From Pogonophryne albipinna (taxonomy: Eukaryota > Chordata > Actinopteri > Perciformes > Artedidraconidae): a DNA stretch of 64,000 nucleotides. Under the pieces are notes generated by a model. That model saw only the letters and a program-made list of their open reading frames with translations, had not been told where the DNA came from and made no database searches. The stretch lies in contig CM053251.1 of the NCBI GenBank assembly GCA_028583405.1, positions 820,630 through 884,629 of the forward strand, written 5' to 3'. Made by a program: the position numbers and the translations under genes. Shown piece after piece: positions 11,371 to 64,000 of this stretch (position 1 is its first letter; the number at the start of each line of letters is the position of its first letter).

Positions 11371-11885
11371 ATAACATAGGTACGCTCATAGATATATATA
11401 GATATAAACACTAGATGACTCACCCGCGCTGCTGGCCAATGGAGACCGACGTTGCCACATGGCGGCAATCTTGCCACAGGCAGCTCGCTCATTCATAACA
11501 TTAAGTCTATGGTGCACTATTGAAATAACCGTAGATTGCTCAATTTTCAACCAATTTTCAAACGGTTTGGTTCGTTATAAACATCAAAGATGTAGTTATG
11601 ATACTGCATACTTATAATTATAATCATTAACTTGTTTTTTCAACATGTCTTGTTGTCTCCTGTATCATAGCCATGCTAATAACGTTTGTAATAAACCAAA
11701 CCGTTTGTAAATCAGTCAAGATTTCAGCGAGTTAAGAGTATTTTTGTGCAGATCACTCACCTTACAACAGCTGTTGCAGTAGTTGTTGACTGTGGTAAGA
11801 TGGCCGCCGGTGAGCTACACTGGCGACTCCCACTTGAGCCATCTAGTGTTTATATATATCTATGGGTACGCTCCTCTGAAATGAT
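11371..11885. mobile_element. Palindromic MITE, ~515 bp
   Basis: The two halves are diverged inverted repeats. The left outer arm has CATAGATATATATAGATATA, AACACTAGATGACTCA and GGCGGCAATCTTGCCACAG. The right arm reads inverted as CATAGATATATATAAACACT, AGATGGCTCA and GGCGGCCATCTTACCACAG. Inner arms match too (CAAACGGTTTGGTT near 11560 and AACCAAACCGTTTG near 11695). No coding capacity is seen, so it is non-autonomous. The superfamily is not determined. Confidence 0.65.
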
Positions 11886-12193
11886 TGTCCCCTGCAATTA
11901 TTATTATCCCTCGAGTTCGCTATTCAGCTAGCTAACGTTAGCTTAAACAAATGTAACATGCAACGTTAGCCTAATCTAAAATGCTCTACTACAGCGTACC
12001 TTTCATGTGTCTCGTCAACGCAGACTCTCGCAATTCTGGAATGACCCTTAAATCATTTTTCAAGTGAGGCAGATATTAAATCTAAGCTAGCTAACAAGAG
12101 CTCAAATCAAACACCATGCGACACAAAGTGCATTAGATGCAGAAATTAATAAAATATCATTTAAATACTGTGCAAAGGCAAGACGTAACTTAC

Positions 12194-12300
12194 CAGAGTA
12201 GCACGGTCAAATTCCGGCAGTGAGACTCGAGAGCACGGTGGGCAAAGTATACTTCTGAAAGTTTGAGTGATTTCATCCGAGAGGAGCTATAATGGCGTAC
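12194..12300 (-). other. Candidate first exon of DUF4806-like gene
   Basis: On the - strand a strong donor (CTACTCTG then GTAAGTTACG) ends a segment just downstream of a CRE and a GC box. An ATG near 12273 opens a 27-codon frame to the donor, but that phase does not match the 48-bp exon at 9425. Either this exon is leader, or another exon lies between them. Confidence 0.4.
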
Positions 12301-12337
12301 TCAAATGAACGCATGGATGAGAGCAGTGAGGCACGTC

Positions 12338-12366
12338 GGGGGCGGAGCACATACGTGATGACGTCA
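12338..12366 (-). promoter_or_regulatory. CRE and GC-box, probable promoter
   Basis: It contains a palindromic CRE, TGACGTCA, at 12359-12366 and a GGGGGCGG box at 12338-12345 (CCGCCCCC on the - strand). A CACGTATGTG stretch lies between them. The sites sit 40-170 bp upstream of the candidate - strand first exon. CREB/ATF and Sp/KLF binding is inferred from consensus only. Confidence 0.45.
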
Positions 12367-12595
12367 GACAGATTCAGTAAAAACATTTGAGTACAATCCC
12401 CAATATGACCCAAAGTGAATGAATACTGTATACACAATATTACAAATCAGTTCATAGTCATCAGAAAATTAGCGGTGAATTAACTTTTATAAATGTTTGG
12501 GTTAAAACAACCCACATTCTTCAAGAAGCTTGTACTGTTCGGTCTTACAGTGCAATAAATCGTTCTAACTCCACAACGATAGGTTTTTAGAATCC

Positions 12596-12830
12596 GCCTT
12601 TCGGATATGTTGTACAGCTCGCCAAGACGCACGCGTGGATGTCTTCGCCTTTCTCGTATGACACTCCAACCCAGATTCCTGCACTTTCAGGGAGCCTCAC
12701 AGAGGGTAAGACCTTTAGGCCATACTGAATGAAAACTTTGAAAAACAAACTTCTCGTAGGAATGTCGGACCGGGACACCAAGGGCATCCACGCGTGCGCC
12801 TTGATGAGCTGTACGACATATCCGAAAGGC
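12596..12830. repeat. Inverted repeat, ~50-bp arms
   Basis: The left arm is GCCTTTCGGATATGTTGTAC, then AGCTCGCC and ACGCACGCGTGGATG. The right arm, read inverted, is GGCCTTTCGGATATGTCGTAC-like, then AGCTCATC and GCGCACGCGTGGATG. About 135 bp lies between. An ORF crosses it on the - strand but reads the inverted arms, so I do not call a gene. Confidence 0.7.
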
Positions 12831-12989
12831 CGATTCCAAAACCTTATAGTTATCGAGATATAACGCAAAATAGAAAGCCAATTAAAGAGAACCGTAAGGC
12901 CGTGTGTGACGAAAGTTATATGGGCACGTTCGGGGCAGCGCGCTGACCCAGAATCTGGTGTTTGATTTTCAAAAAAATATTTTTCCAAG

Positions 12990-14538
12990 CCTTTGGAAAA
13001 ACAGCTTCGAGACTGGCACCGTTGGATTCAGCATCAAAAAGTAATTCGGAATAGATATATTTTGATAAAAGACAAAACAAAAAACAACAACATTAGAGTC
13101 CGAGACCTAGTCCATTCGATTCAACGTCCTTTTCTCAGTCTGAAAAAGTGGTTTTTAATTTAAAAAAAGCAAAATGTTTAAAACAAAAAAAAGCAAAATC
13201 TGCAACTATTTCAAAAATCTAAGCATGACATGGGCCCTTTAACTCTCTGAGTTTGTTACATCATAATTTTAACGTTATACTGTTTAGTTTAGCATAATGT
13301 CAATGTATTATACATCCTCTCAGTAAGCTACTTTATTAATTGACGATTAGCATGATAAAAAACGTAACTGTGCAATATAATTTGATTGCATATGTAAACA
13401 TTATTTATTGATAAGTAGAGCAATAAACATTCGTGATTTTTCATTTTAACTCACGTGATAAAACACATGATTTTCCACGTTGGGTCCCGAGCCTGGAGCT
13501 CTGCTGCGGGACACTATTGAGTCTGACATGTGCTAATCAGTGTAGGAAAATTGGATTGGGTGTTTGTTTTTCACATGGAAGAGTATCGAGGATGTGTTTC
13601 TTTTCGTGTGTGTGTGTGTGTACACTAATTGAGTTAGCATCTGGGAAGGCATGTTCAATGTTATTGATTCTGGTCTATAATGGATCTGGCTGTCACATTA
13701 CAGTCATGAAGCTGCACATAGAGCATCATGCAAACAAGCTTGTAAAGTTTACAATCTGTTTGTCTTTTGTTCAAGCCACTAATCTTTGGTGCTGAAGTCA
13801 TTGTGCTGGATAATTATTTTTGGGGATTTTCTCTTGATCCAGTTACTTTAAGTGGTGCTTTCTTGTTGTTTTGCAAGGTAATTATATACATGTTTTGGGT
13901 GATTTTAAACAAAAGTCCAATTAGAGTCGTCATCCAACACCATATGGATAATTTCTACTGAATTAAATCATGAAAACATGTTTTTATTTTGCTGTAACTT
14001 CAACTAATGCTAGCAATTTTGATAAAAGCATTTAGAAGTAGAGAAAACTAGACATTTTTGCAATTGAACAATGCTCATGTGACACTAAATCATTACCACT
14101 TTTAATCTTGCTGTTATTCAATTACCAATTAGACTTTATTTGTTGAGGCGAGGACGGATGGGGGTTTGCTGGTTTGCCAATAAAGGCAATTGGTTTACAG
14201 TAAGTGGGTCAAATGTGTACAGCTTGAATTTTACGGCGACTCACTTCACAGCACACAGAAAGGCGTTTGCTTTCCATTTCAACACGCTGGTGTCAGGAGT
14301 CTCTGGAAACTTTGACAGCAATTCAATTTAAAAAAAGACCAACAGGCTGCCAGGTGGCGAGAGAGACGCCACTGCTTTGTTGTCATGATGGCAGAATTTG
14401 GGATATTCGGCACAAATCGGCTGATCAAAACTTTCTGAACATTACAGTGGCATTAGAAGTGTCTCTAGAGAGTATAACTTCCAACTCATTGGTGTCAGCC
14501 AAAATATTAGGTATCCGGTTCTCTGTTGTGGTTTAAAC
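12990..14538. other. Non-coding, nothing recognised
   Basis: AT-rich DNA. GCATGACATGGGCCCTTTAA near 13225 resembles the right end of TTAA-type repeats. A + strand ORF at 13433-13795 has no family-like features. Confidence 0.45.
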
Positions 14539-15259
14539 TTAAAGGGGACCTATCATGCAAAATGCGCTTTTTGATGTCTTTTATACATCAACATGTGTCC
14601 CCGGTGCGTCGGGGAACTCACGCAGTGTCAGAAAATAAAACCCTCTCTCTTTTCCTCCGTACCCAAATCTCTAAAAACGGGGAACAACGGAGCTGATTTG
14701 CGTCCGATATGACGTAATATAGGAAAAGTAGGCTGGCTTTACACCCACGGCCCTATCAGAAACGTTGCTATCAGAAACAATGCCCGACTGTTTTGGACGT
14801 AATATGGTCGGTGTTTACATTAGCATCGCTAACACTCAGAGCTAACCTGTACTGGAGAGCATGTGTGTGAAGAAGCAGGAAGTAAAAAGGAAGTCACCTT
14901 GTGGTATAACCGGCAAGAGAGAAAGCCTTTGAGCTCCATACTGTTTCAGAGAGAATCCTTGATAATCCATGATATGGCGTTTCATCACGGCAGCATTTAG
15001 TTTAGACGGTAGCTGCCGGGTCCGCATGAGCTCAGACTCTCCCTTTGTCTTTTTTATCCATTTCTTTATTTTTTAAAGCTTTATCCCCAAATCAGCACTT
15101 TTGAAACAGGAAGTGAAACAGAGGGATATGAGGCATGGCTAGAATGGGTGATCTGTTTGGTATTTTGAGCAAAACACTTCATAGACATGTTTTTTATATT
15201 TCTTTATATATCTGAGACCTATGCTATTGCCTAAAGATAGCATGATAGGTGACCTTTAA
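14539..15259 (+). mobile_element. TTAA-flanked MITE, copy 1 (721 bp)
   Basis: It begins TTAAAGGGGACCTATCATGC and ends GCATGATAGGTGACCTTTAA, giving near-perfect ~20-bp terminal inverted repeats with TTAA at both ends. The interior has GTGTCCCCGGTGCGTCGGGG, AAAATAAAACCCTCTCTC and GAGCTCCATACTGTTTCAGA, shared with the copies at 29282 and 30501. TTAA target sites suggest a piggyBac-like transposase in trans. There is no ORF. Confidence 0.8.
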
Positions 15260-16518
<1,259 letters not shown>

Positions 16519-16719
16519 CACAAGCCCCTCAGAGTGGGAGAAGCCAGGGGTCTTAATCCAGCTGCAGCAGGGTATTACATCTACTTTGTGTGGGTGTGTG
16601 TGATGGGAGGGTTTGCTGGCCTTGACAGAAGCTTGGACGCCAAAGGAAAAAGGGTCTTAATTTCTCGTACATTGCCTTGTTTTGTTTTTTATGCTGCTGC
16701 AACGCAAACATTTCCCAAA

Positions 16720-17515
<796 letters not shown>

Positions 17516-18374
17516 TCATAATGAAAGAGACATATATTGTTTCTCATAATCACCTCTTTCCAATAACCTCCCTGTCTCTCCCTTAAAATGATGATTCACT
17601 TTAAAGCATTTATCACATGGAGATGCCAGATATGACGCCTCTAAGAATGAAACAGAGTAGAAACACACCTGTGAAACTACACCCTGTCACTATAGTGGTT
17701 TTTCAGGAAGCCCCAAAACAAAGAGACAGAGGAGTGTTGGTTTCTATCTGAGTCTGTCTTCTCAATATCGATCCTGCTCTGTGTAATCCTTTAATGGCCG
17801 CTGCGACACTCCCTCGTCTCGGATCTAATTGTTTTCAAACGGCTTCACGTGGCTCCTCTCGTTGTATTAAAGCGAGTGTGTGTGTGTGTGCCTTTCTGCC
17901 AGGCTTTCATCATGTTCTGAGGTCACTTTGATTTACCCATGATGTTATCTCCAGTCAACATGATGTCACCTCAAATAAATAAATATCTATATAACCAATA
18001 ATGAAGCAATCGTACAATCTGCTGTCCACCGTCTTTCATCAATATCTGTGAACTTTATTTGATTCTGTGGCATCATGATTTGAAAAAAAAAACGTATTGC
18101 AAATATGTTGGACCGATATTTCAATATTGGTCATTTGCTCCAGAAACAAATTCCTTGTTGGCAATAAACTGGATTCTGATTAGATCATTTTTTAATTCTA
18201 ATTCTCGTTATTGTTATATTAGGATCTGTAGGTCTTTGTGGCTTTACAATACTTCATTCAAAGTGGTATTTTAACACATAATTAGCCTTAAACAAATATT
18301 GTGCTTCCTGCTATTTGAATATTGCCCTATTGCGATTTTCCTAGAGTTTCATCTAATTGTGCCGCACTATTCAA
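17516..18374. other. Non-coding, nothing recognised
   Basis: Mixed-composition DNA with a short GT run near 17876-17890. No gene or element could be supported. Confidence 0.5.
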
Positions 18375-19193
18375 TTAAAGGTCCCATGTGATGCTTTTCC
18401 GGTTATCACCCGTCCCCTTGTGTGTTATGAAGGTTTTCCTGCATGTAAACGGTCTGCAGAGTCACAAACCCTCAAAGTACACCCTGTAGCGAGTAAAACT
18501 CTAACACAGAGAAGACCTGTCTGTGCTGCCCCAGAACGCCTCGTTGGACATTTCTCTTTTTCCATTTTTTTTCTTCCTGGTCACTCTGATGTAACGGCCC
18601 CGCACACACACACACTCAGTCACTCAGCCTTATCTTTTCTCAGCGACAGCTCCGCGGATTTCCGCACACACACACACTCACACCCACAGCCAGGCTGTGC
18701 TCAGGCTGAGTTCCGCCGTGTCTCGCTGTCTCGCAGACCCCACGCAGCAACCAGGAAACGACACCAGTAATCCAGCTCACACTGACCGCTCCTCGAGCCT
18801 CAAAGGGCGGAGCAGCGAGCCCCGCAACGTCCCGCCAACACGGCACCCGGACCCCACGCAGCATTCTCATCTGTTTGTCATCACTGGTGTCATTTTCTGG
18901 TTGCTAACAAACGCCATGGTAACACATAAACATTGATGTTCCGCTGTAACGGTGGTGGACTCATCAGAACAGAGTGGGCGAGCTGACCAATCAGAGCACA
19001 GTGGGCTCACAGGGAGGAGGGGGCAGGAGCTCCAACAAGCCGTGTAGGACAGAGAGTGAATACACATACTATACAGAGATGCTGTGTGAGAGACCAATGT
19101 GAGTTTGGAACATTGAACAATGTAAATCTATTTTAGTAGACCTCATCAATGGAATTATGATCAGTAGAAATGGACATGACCTGGGACCTTTCA
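18375..19193 (+). mobile_element. TTAA-type repeat, second family (~819 bp)
   Basis: It begins TTAAAGGTCCCATGTGATGC and ends GACATGACCTGGGACCTTTCA. The ends are inverted repeats, with TTAA changed to TTCA on the right. The interior holds two CA runs, GC-rich DNA and a GACCAATCAGAGCACAGTGG stretch (CCAAT box). A similar interrupted left end lies at about 6790. No transposase ORF is seen. Confidence 0.65.
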
Positions 19194-19639
19194 GATCTAC
19201 ATAGTATTTATCTTGTTTGCTTACTAAATACAAACTCATTGGTTGTGCAGCCCGAAGGTGTGTTGAACGGTGACTTAACGTATCACATTGATCCAAATGA
19301 CGTTAATACTTGTGAAAACAGTATCTGTTAGCCTGGAATAAAGCCTCTTTTCAACATGTCAACAAACATGTGTCTTAAACACTATCTTTACATTTCTCTT
19401 ACATAGTACAGTAGGCAAAAACACATTTTCAATACTTTAATAGTCCACAATTCAAAGACTTGAAGGCGGCACGTTAACACAATATACCTTTTAATGTCTT
19501 AGAGTCCCTTTCACATATATTATTAAAATAACAAAATACTAATTCAAGTTACTCGACGAAGACAAACGAACACAGCTCTTTCAAATCACTGATTTTTACT
19601 GACTGGCTCCAAAGAATAACACTCAAGCACTTCGGCCCA

Positions 19640-19786
19640 ATCCCAAACCGCCCCCTACACCCTACCCCTCCGTTTGCGCGTTCGCACGGAGGGTCCGCCA
19701 CATTAAGTGCTGTTCCAAACCAACGAGTGTGGAGCGGTGTGGAGGGGGAGTGGGCTATCAAGCCCTCAAACAGCGAGTCTGCAGCG
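19640..19786. mobile_element. Truncated repeat hosting a hAT insertion
   Basis: GGCCCAATCCCAAACCGCCC followed by CTACACCCTACCCCTCC resembles the terminal part of another teleost DNA-transposon family. It is interrupted by the hAT element starting at 19795. The other half is not clearly visible. Confidence 0.35.
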
Positions 19787-19794
19787 GTGCTGAC

Positions 19795-20390
19795 TAGGGC
19801 TGCATGATTTTGGGAAAAAATCTAATTGCGATTTTTGTGACAAATATTTTGCGATTTCGATTTGAGTTATTTGTTTTTAAGCGACCCAATGGAAGTCTAT
19901 TGTAAAATATCTCCGGCTAGGAAGGTCGTATCAACGTGCTCCCGTCTCTAGCACCCCCGCAGCCCGAGCTACGAGTGAAAGAACTAAACTTACATGAAAC
20001 TTCCGTTGGGTTGCTTTAAAGTCAAGCTTCAGTTTAAGATTCACCCTGTAATAGAAACATGTGATGGAGCATTACTAACCTGACTCAGATGGTTTGTTTC
20101 ACCAAAGCATCTAAAGCTCCATTGGAAGCCATTTGGAAAGGGCAGGCACTTTCAAAAGCACTTGGCAGGTGATTGGATCAATCTGTCTATCACCTTCTAT
20201 CATGGGCCACTTCTGATTGGTTAACAATGGCTGGTGCATGTGGAGCACAGCACTTCTGATTCGTGTGGATGACTGACACACAAGAAGAACAAAAAAGAAA
20301 AGAAAAAGAAAATCGCAGGCTTTGCGATTTGATAATCGCATCATTTCAAATTGCGATTTCGATTTAAAATCGATTAATCGTTCAGCCCTA
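19795..20390 (+). mobile_element. hAT-type non-autonomous element (596 bp)
   Basis: The ends are TAGGGCTGCATGATTTTG and CGATTAATCGTTCAGCCCTA. Flanking 8-bp target sites are GTGCTGAC (19787-19794) and GTGCTAAC (20391-20398), matching at 7 of 8. Subterminal AATTGCGATTT repeats face each other. The 8-bp duplication fits the hAT superfamily. No ORF for a transposase is present. Confidence 0.8.
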
Positions 20391-20897
20391 GTGCTAACTT
20401 GAGACCGGTCTCATACCAGACCGGAGTCAACGCTGTGTGTGTCCGTCAGGAAACAAGCTGTTTACAAATAGTTCCAGCAAACATCTGCTGATAAACTGCG
20501 ATGTTAACAACCTCATGATAACCTCATACCTGTGTTTAGTCATACCTATGCATTTTATTATAAAATTGTGTATATTTACAGACTATTGCAAAAACTAAGA
20601 AGCTTGTAAAAGTCAGGTTTAAAACTAAAAGAGCTTTACAAAAAAGTAAAGTTTTATTTGAGTTATTAATTTACATTTTTTGTCTAAGAGATGCTGATTA
20701 GAAACCTTTGTTACAGTTACGTCATTTCCTGTTTCTGCCGGATGACGAGTCGCTTACTGAGGAATATATGATGCACTGCACAATCAAACAGATGTGTACT
20801 TGTTGCACGTCATGGCAGCACTAGTGGTAAATGTGAATTGTGAAGTCATGGCTATCATTTTGTGCACGTTTCTCTCTGCACAAAGGTTTTGAAAGAT

Positions 20898-21425
20898 ACT
20901 AATAATAATATATTTTATTTCTATAGCGCTTTTCTTGAACCCAAAGACGCTTTACATTTGGGAGGGAGGGTAGACAGACAAAACTAAAACAAAGACAAAA
21001 AGAAACGAAACAAAACAGAAATGCAGTCAGGAGGAAGTTGATTGAGAGGGGGGGGGGGGCTTATGGATACAGAGTTGAAGAGGTGGGTTTTGAGGCGGGA
21101 CTGGAACAGGGTGAGGGACTCAGAATCACGGAGGTATTGGGGGAGGGATACTCGGGGCTGCCACAGAGGAGGCTCTGTCCCCGAAGCTCCGGAGTTTGGC
21201 CTTGGGGGGGGAAAGCAAACCGGCTGAGGTGGATCTGAGGGACCCGGGTAGTTGGTAGAGGATGAGGAGGTCAGTGAAGTACGGGGGGGGGCCAGATGGT
21301 GGAGGGCTTTGTAAGTGAGGACCAGGAGTTTGTAGTGGATGCGGTGTGAAACGGGGAGCCAGTGGAGTTCTTTGAGGACCGGGGTAATACTGTAATGTGG
21401 CTGTAAGTAAAGGGTGATGATACAT
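20898..21425 (-). mobile_element. 5'-truncated L2-like LINE, ORF2 C-terminus
   Basis: The - strand encodes typical LINE reverse-transcriptase C-terminal motifs: ITPVLKELHWLPVSHRIHYK, LLVLTYKALHHL, PPYFTDLL, then LPQYLRDSESLTLFQSRLK and THLF. Frameshifts fall at G/C runs, so it is dead. The 3' tail is a TATAGCGCTTTTC-type sequence ending in TAATAATAA at about 20900. The 5' end is truncated near 21425. Confidence 0.8.
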
Positions 21426-24187
21426 GTGACTTTACAAAAACCCCTCCTTTTGAGATCCTCCCCACGGTCACATCCACTGTCATCTACTGACGAATATATA
21501 CGTATCTGATCTTATTGCAATCAAACAGATGTGTACTTGTTGCTGTTGCACGTCATGGCAGCACTAGTGGTTGATATGGTTGATAGTGGCTATCAATCGT
21601 TGCAAGTGTCCCTTCTGCACAGCGGTTTTTAAAGATACGCTGACCAAGAGTCGACAGACATTGCTATCACAACTACATGGTGTGATAATGTTGCTGTAAG
21701 TAACTGGTGATGATAAATGTTCATAAAAAGGTTTGCAAAAAGCCTCCTTTTTCGATCCGTTTTGACCTAAATGTCCATTTTGTTCTTCTTATCTTGCCGC
21801 CATCTCTCCTCTCCTCGTGTAATTAGGCCATATCCTCCTCCTCCTCCTTCAGGCATTATTATTCAGAGCAACAGATGCCTCTCATCCCACTTTCTTCTGT
21901 CGCCCCCCCATCCACACCCTTATATTGCATCACTTCTCGACTGTACGTTTGCACCACATAACCCATTGTTTTCCTATCCTCTGTTCTGCTTTATTTTCTC
22001 CTTTCCCTTTCCCTCTCCATTATTCTACTTTTCCTCCCCTCTCTTTCATGTCCTTTCTCTCCTCTCTCCCTCCCTGTTGTTTCCCCTCTCCATTATCCCT
22101 CTTTCCTGCCTTCATCTGCTCAGTGTCAGCTGTTATGTAACAGTCAGGTGACGTGTTGGCCAGGCTTTAAAGGCCTAGCGCCCTGCTAACACTGAGCTTC
22201 ATTAGTGTGTGTGATTGTGTGAGAATAGAATGTACCTTTTTTTTCAAAACCTCTATTCAATAACAAGTTTAGTTGTACAAATGATATTGTTTTTCTCATA
22301 TCAAAGATAAGATTAGTGTGTGTTTGTCTACAAAAGTGAAGATTTGTCACTTTTCTTTGCTTAAATGTGTATTTTTTTAAGTGATAAGAAAGTCTTGTTG
22401 CTCTTTTTCTTTCCTCAACCTTTATTTAGTGTCAAACTAAGTTGAGAAAGGCGTCAAGTTAAAGTCATATCAGAAGAAAAATCGTACAAACATTCAAAAA
22501 AGCATTTAAAATCAGCACGATTTGAGTACATACTTCCTATATAAGAGTATACGAGAATAGTATTGAGAGTGCAAATATCTGCTTGTGTTGATTTCAGTCT
22601 AGTTTGAATACTTAACATAATTGAATTTACATTTAGTTCTTACATTTGTATCCAAGAAGATAAAGGAAATGGATAAGTCAGTGCAACACCATCATACAAA
22701 AATGGCATACAAATAATCTTAAAGAGTTCAAAACAATGCATTTAAATCACAATCCAACATCGATTGGGAACAACTCCACAATAGAGGGAAGTCATGCGTA
22801 TATACACTTTAAAGTTCACCAGATAATATCAAAAAACTATGGCTAACATGGTTTCTTGTTGTCGTAAAAGCTAAGAATGAGACCTGTAGACACGCTGAAA
22901 GTGATCAAATAAAACTACAGTGCTGATTGTTGTCGGGCCAAAAAGACGAGTTTATCGCCAGTGTTTGGATGAAGGTCTAACAGCATGACCATATGGTGTA
23001 GCTTCTCCCTCCCAATGTTCCTCTTTCATTCCTAAATAACACTTTTAGAATAACATAATATAATATATACACATTATTCCTTGTCTCCTTAATTGGTACG
23101 CATTCATGTGTATGCTTACATGAATTAGCCTTTTTAGTGCAGTCATTATTGACACCTCCTGTATTCCCACTGGTCCTCCCACACGGCATTACAATGCTGC
23201 TTTGTTGTCATGAGTCATGGTTGTGATGATGCCTCTTCACTCACCTTGTGTACATTTGCAGCACATTAATTATAGTCTGTTAACAAAGCGGAGAGAAGGG
23301 TATCAGGGGTGAGCTTTTTAATTTACAAAATGCTCAGATGCACTCGTTCTGCGTGGAATTAATGCATCCCATAATGGCGTAGGCTTTACTGTTTTGCACA
23401 TCAAAGAAGAAGCCGATTCAGACGCTTTGTATGTTCAACAAAAGACACTTTGTGTATCTCTGACATCGTGGAAATTAAGCGTAAATTACCATATAAATAA
23501 CCAAGTATTGTGGAAGTCATTCTGTCTGTTACTGTCTTTATATAACTAGTTTAAATGTCTAAAAAGCGTTACGTCTATTTTTTTAATAACTTTACAGGTT
23601 GTTGTTTCAACTCAGGCAACTATTAATTTCCTTACTTACAGCATTAGTAATTTAAATGATGAATTCCTTACACTTAATAAATATGGTTTAGTATAGATAC
23701 GTTTTGGCTAGACCTGTCATTATAGCAAGTTTTGTAGGACCTTATATTTGTCCCTGAAATAATTGCAAGAAATAATATAATTGTCATTTTAAGACCATAA
23801 TGTATCACTGATATCCTGATCAGATCAAATGTAATGTTTGATCGTACAAGTTTTAAAAGAGCAATAAACTACAAATACTTAAGAATATTCAGACATCAGA
23901 ACAGAAATGTAAAATAATTATTGTAAACAAAATGAAACCATGCAACCAAAACAATAAATAAAATTGTCTCAGTTAACAACATTGCAGGTCCCTGAGTCTG
24001 ATAATGGCAGGGAAATAATTCTGTAAACAAACACACATGTAAACAAACACACATGTAAACACAATGGGTGATTATGGATGTCTGCAAAAAGGCTGGAGAC
24101 CCTGTCCACATGTACAGAAAGTAAATAGCGTTATTATTGTATCAGGTGTTGTTCTGACTGTCTTTCTCTCCTCTTGTGTGTCTCCAG
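21426..24187. other. Non-coding; pyrimidine-rich tract
   Basis: About 21770-22120 is a long CT-rich tract with CCTCC and CTCTCC runs. A segment at about 21520-21580 repeats CAGATGTGTACTTGTTGC and CACGTCATGGCAGCACTAGT from 20790-20825, so the LINE fragment is bracketed by a local duplication. The remainder up to the first ncoa2 coding exon is AT-rich with nothing recognised. Confidence 0.5.
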
Positions 24188-24206
24188 GTGCTGATATTGT
24201 CTGAAG

Positions 24207-64000
<39,794 letters not shown>

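Noticed and set aside
12587..12988. 133-codon - strand ORF
   Set aside because: It runs through both arms of an inverted repeat and has no family-like motif or splice support.
18357..18770. 137-codon + strand ORF
   Set aside because: Lies within a TTAA-type repeat with CA runs. Composition-driven and without motifs.
21771..22151. 126-codon ORF rich in Ser/Phe/Pro/Leu
   Set aside because: Translation of a polypyrimidine tract.

Overview
This window is teleost nuclear DNA. The evidence is a spliced vertebrate gene with GT-AG introns and many fish-type repeats: long (GT)n microsatellites, hAT and TTAA-type non-autonomous transposons, and L2-like LINE 3' ends. A percomorph fish is likely, but I cannot name the species.

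The main gene is ncoa2 (nuclear receptor coactivator 2; SRC-2/TIF2/GRIP1) on the + strand. I could join 16 coding exons from 24207 to 62929. Every junction keeps frame, giving 3462 nt or 1154 codons. The product runs from the initiator Met through bHLH, PAS-A, PAS-B, three LXXLL nuclear-receptor boxes, a polyglutamine tract and the CBP/p300-binding activation domain (AD1). The C-terminal part, which includes AD2, lies beyond the right edge.

A second, small gene lies on the - strand at 7876-9472. It has four exons, the encoded C-terminal part resembles the DUF4806 family, and one intron is GC-AG. A CRE plus GC-box and a possible first exon at 12194-12366 may be its promoter. A possible ncoa2 5'UTR exon at 3871-3947 would place this gene antisense inside a 5'UTR intron of ncoa2. 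A 48-bp exon-like segment at 573-620 is unassigned.

Layout: 1-7500 is mostly non-coding with degenerate tandem repeats. 7.5-12.4 kb holds the DUF4806 gene. 12.4-24.2 kb is repeat-rich non-coding DNA, including a large TATC/CTAC block and a LINE fragment. 24.2-62.9 kb is ncoa2. The rest is intron. The introns of ncoa2 are heavily invaded. They hold two inverted arrays of one 72-bp satellite (intron 2), a 37-bp minisatellite (intron 4), a hAT element nested in another transposon beside its own empty site (intron 7), and a 57-bp minisatellite ending about 100 bp before exon 9 (intron 8). There is also a TAGG-type array (intron 11), two further hAT elements, and a (GT)138 tract that itself forms the splice donor of exon 16.

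I found no complete undescribed protein system. The unusual content is repeat architecture inside ncoa2: long inverted satellite arrays able to fold in the pre-mRNA, a splice donor made of microsatellite, and MITEs that have spawned minisatellites.
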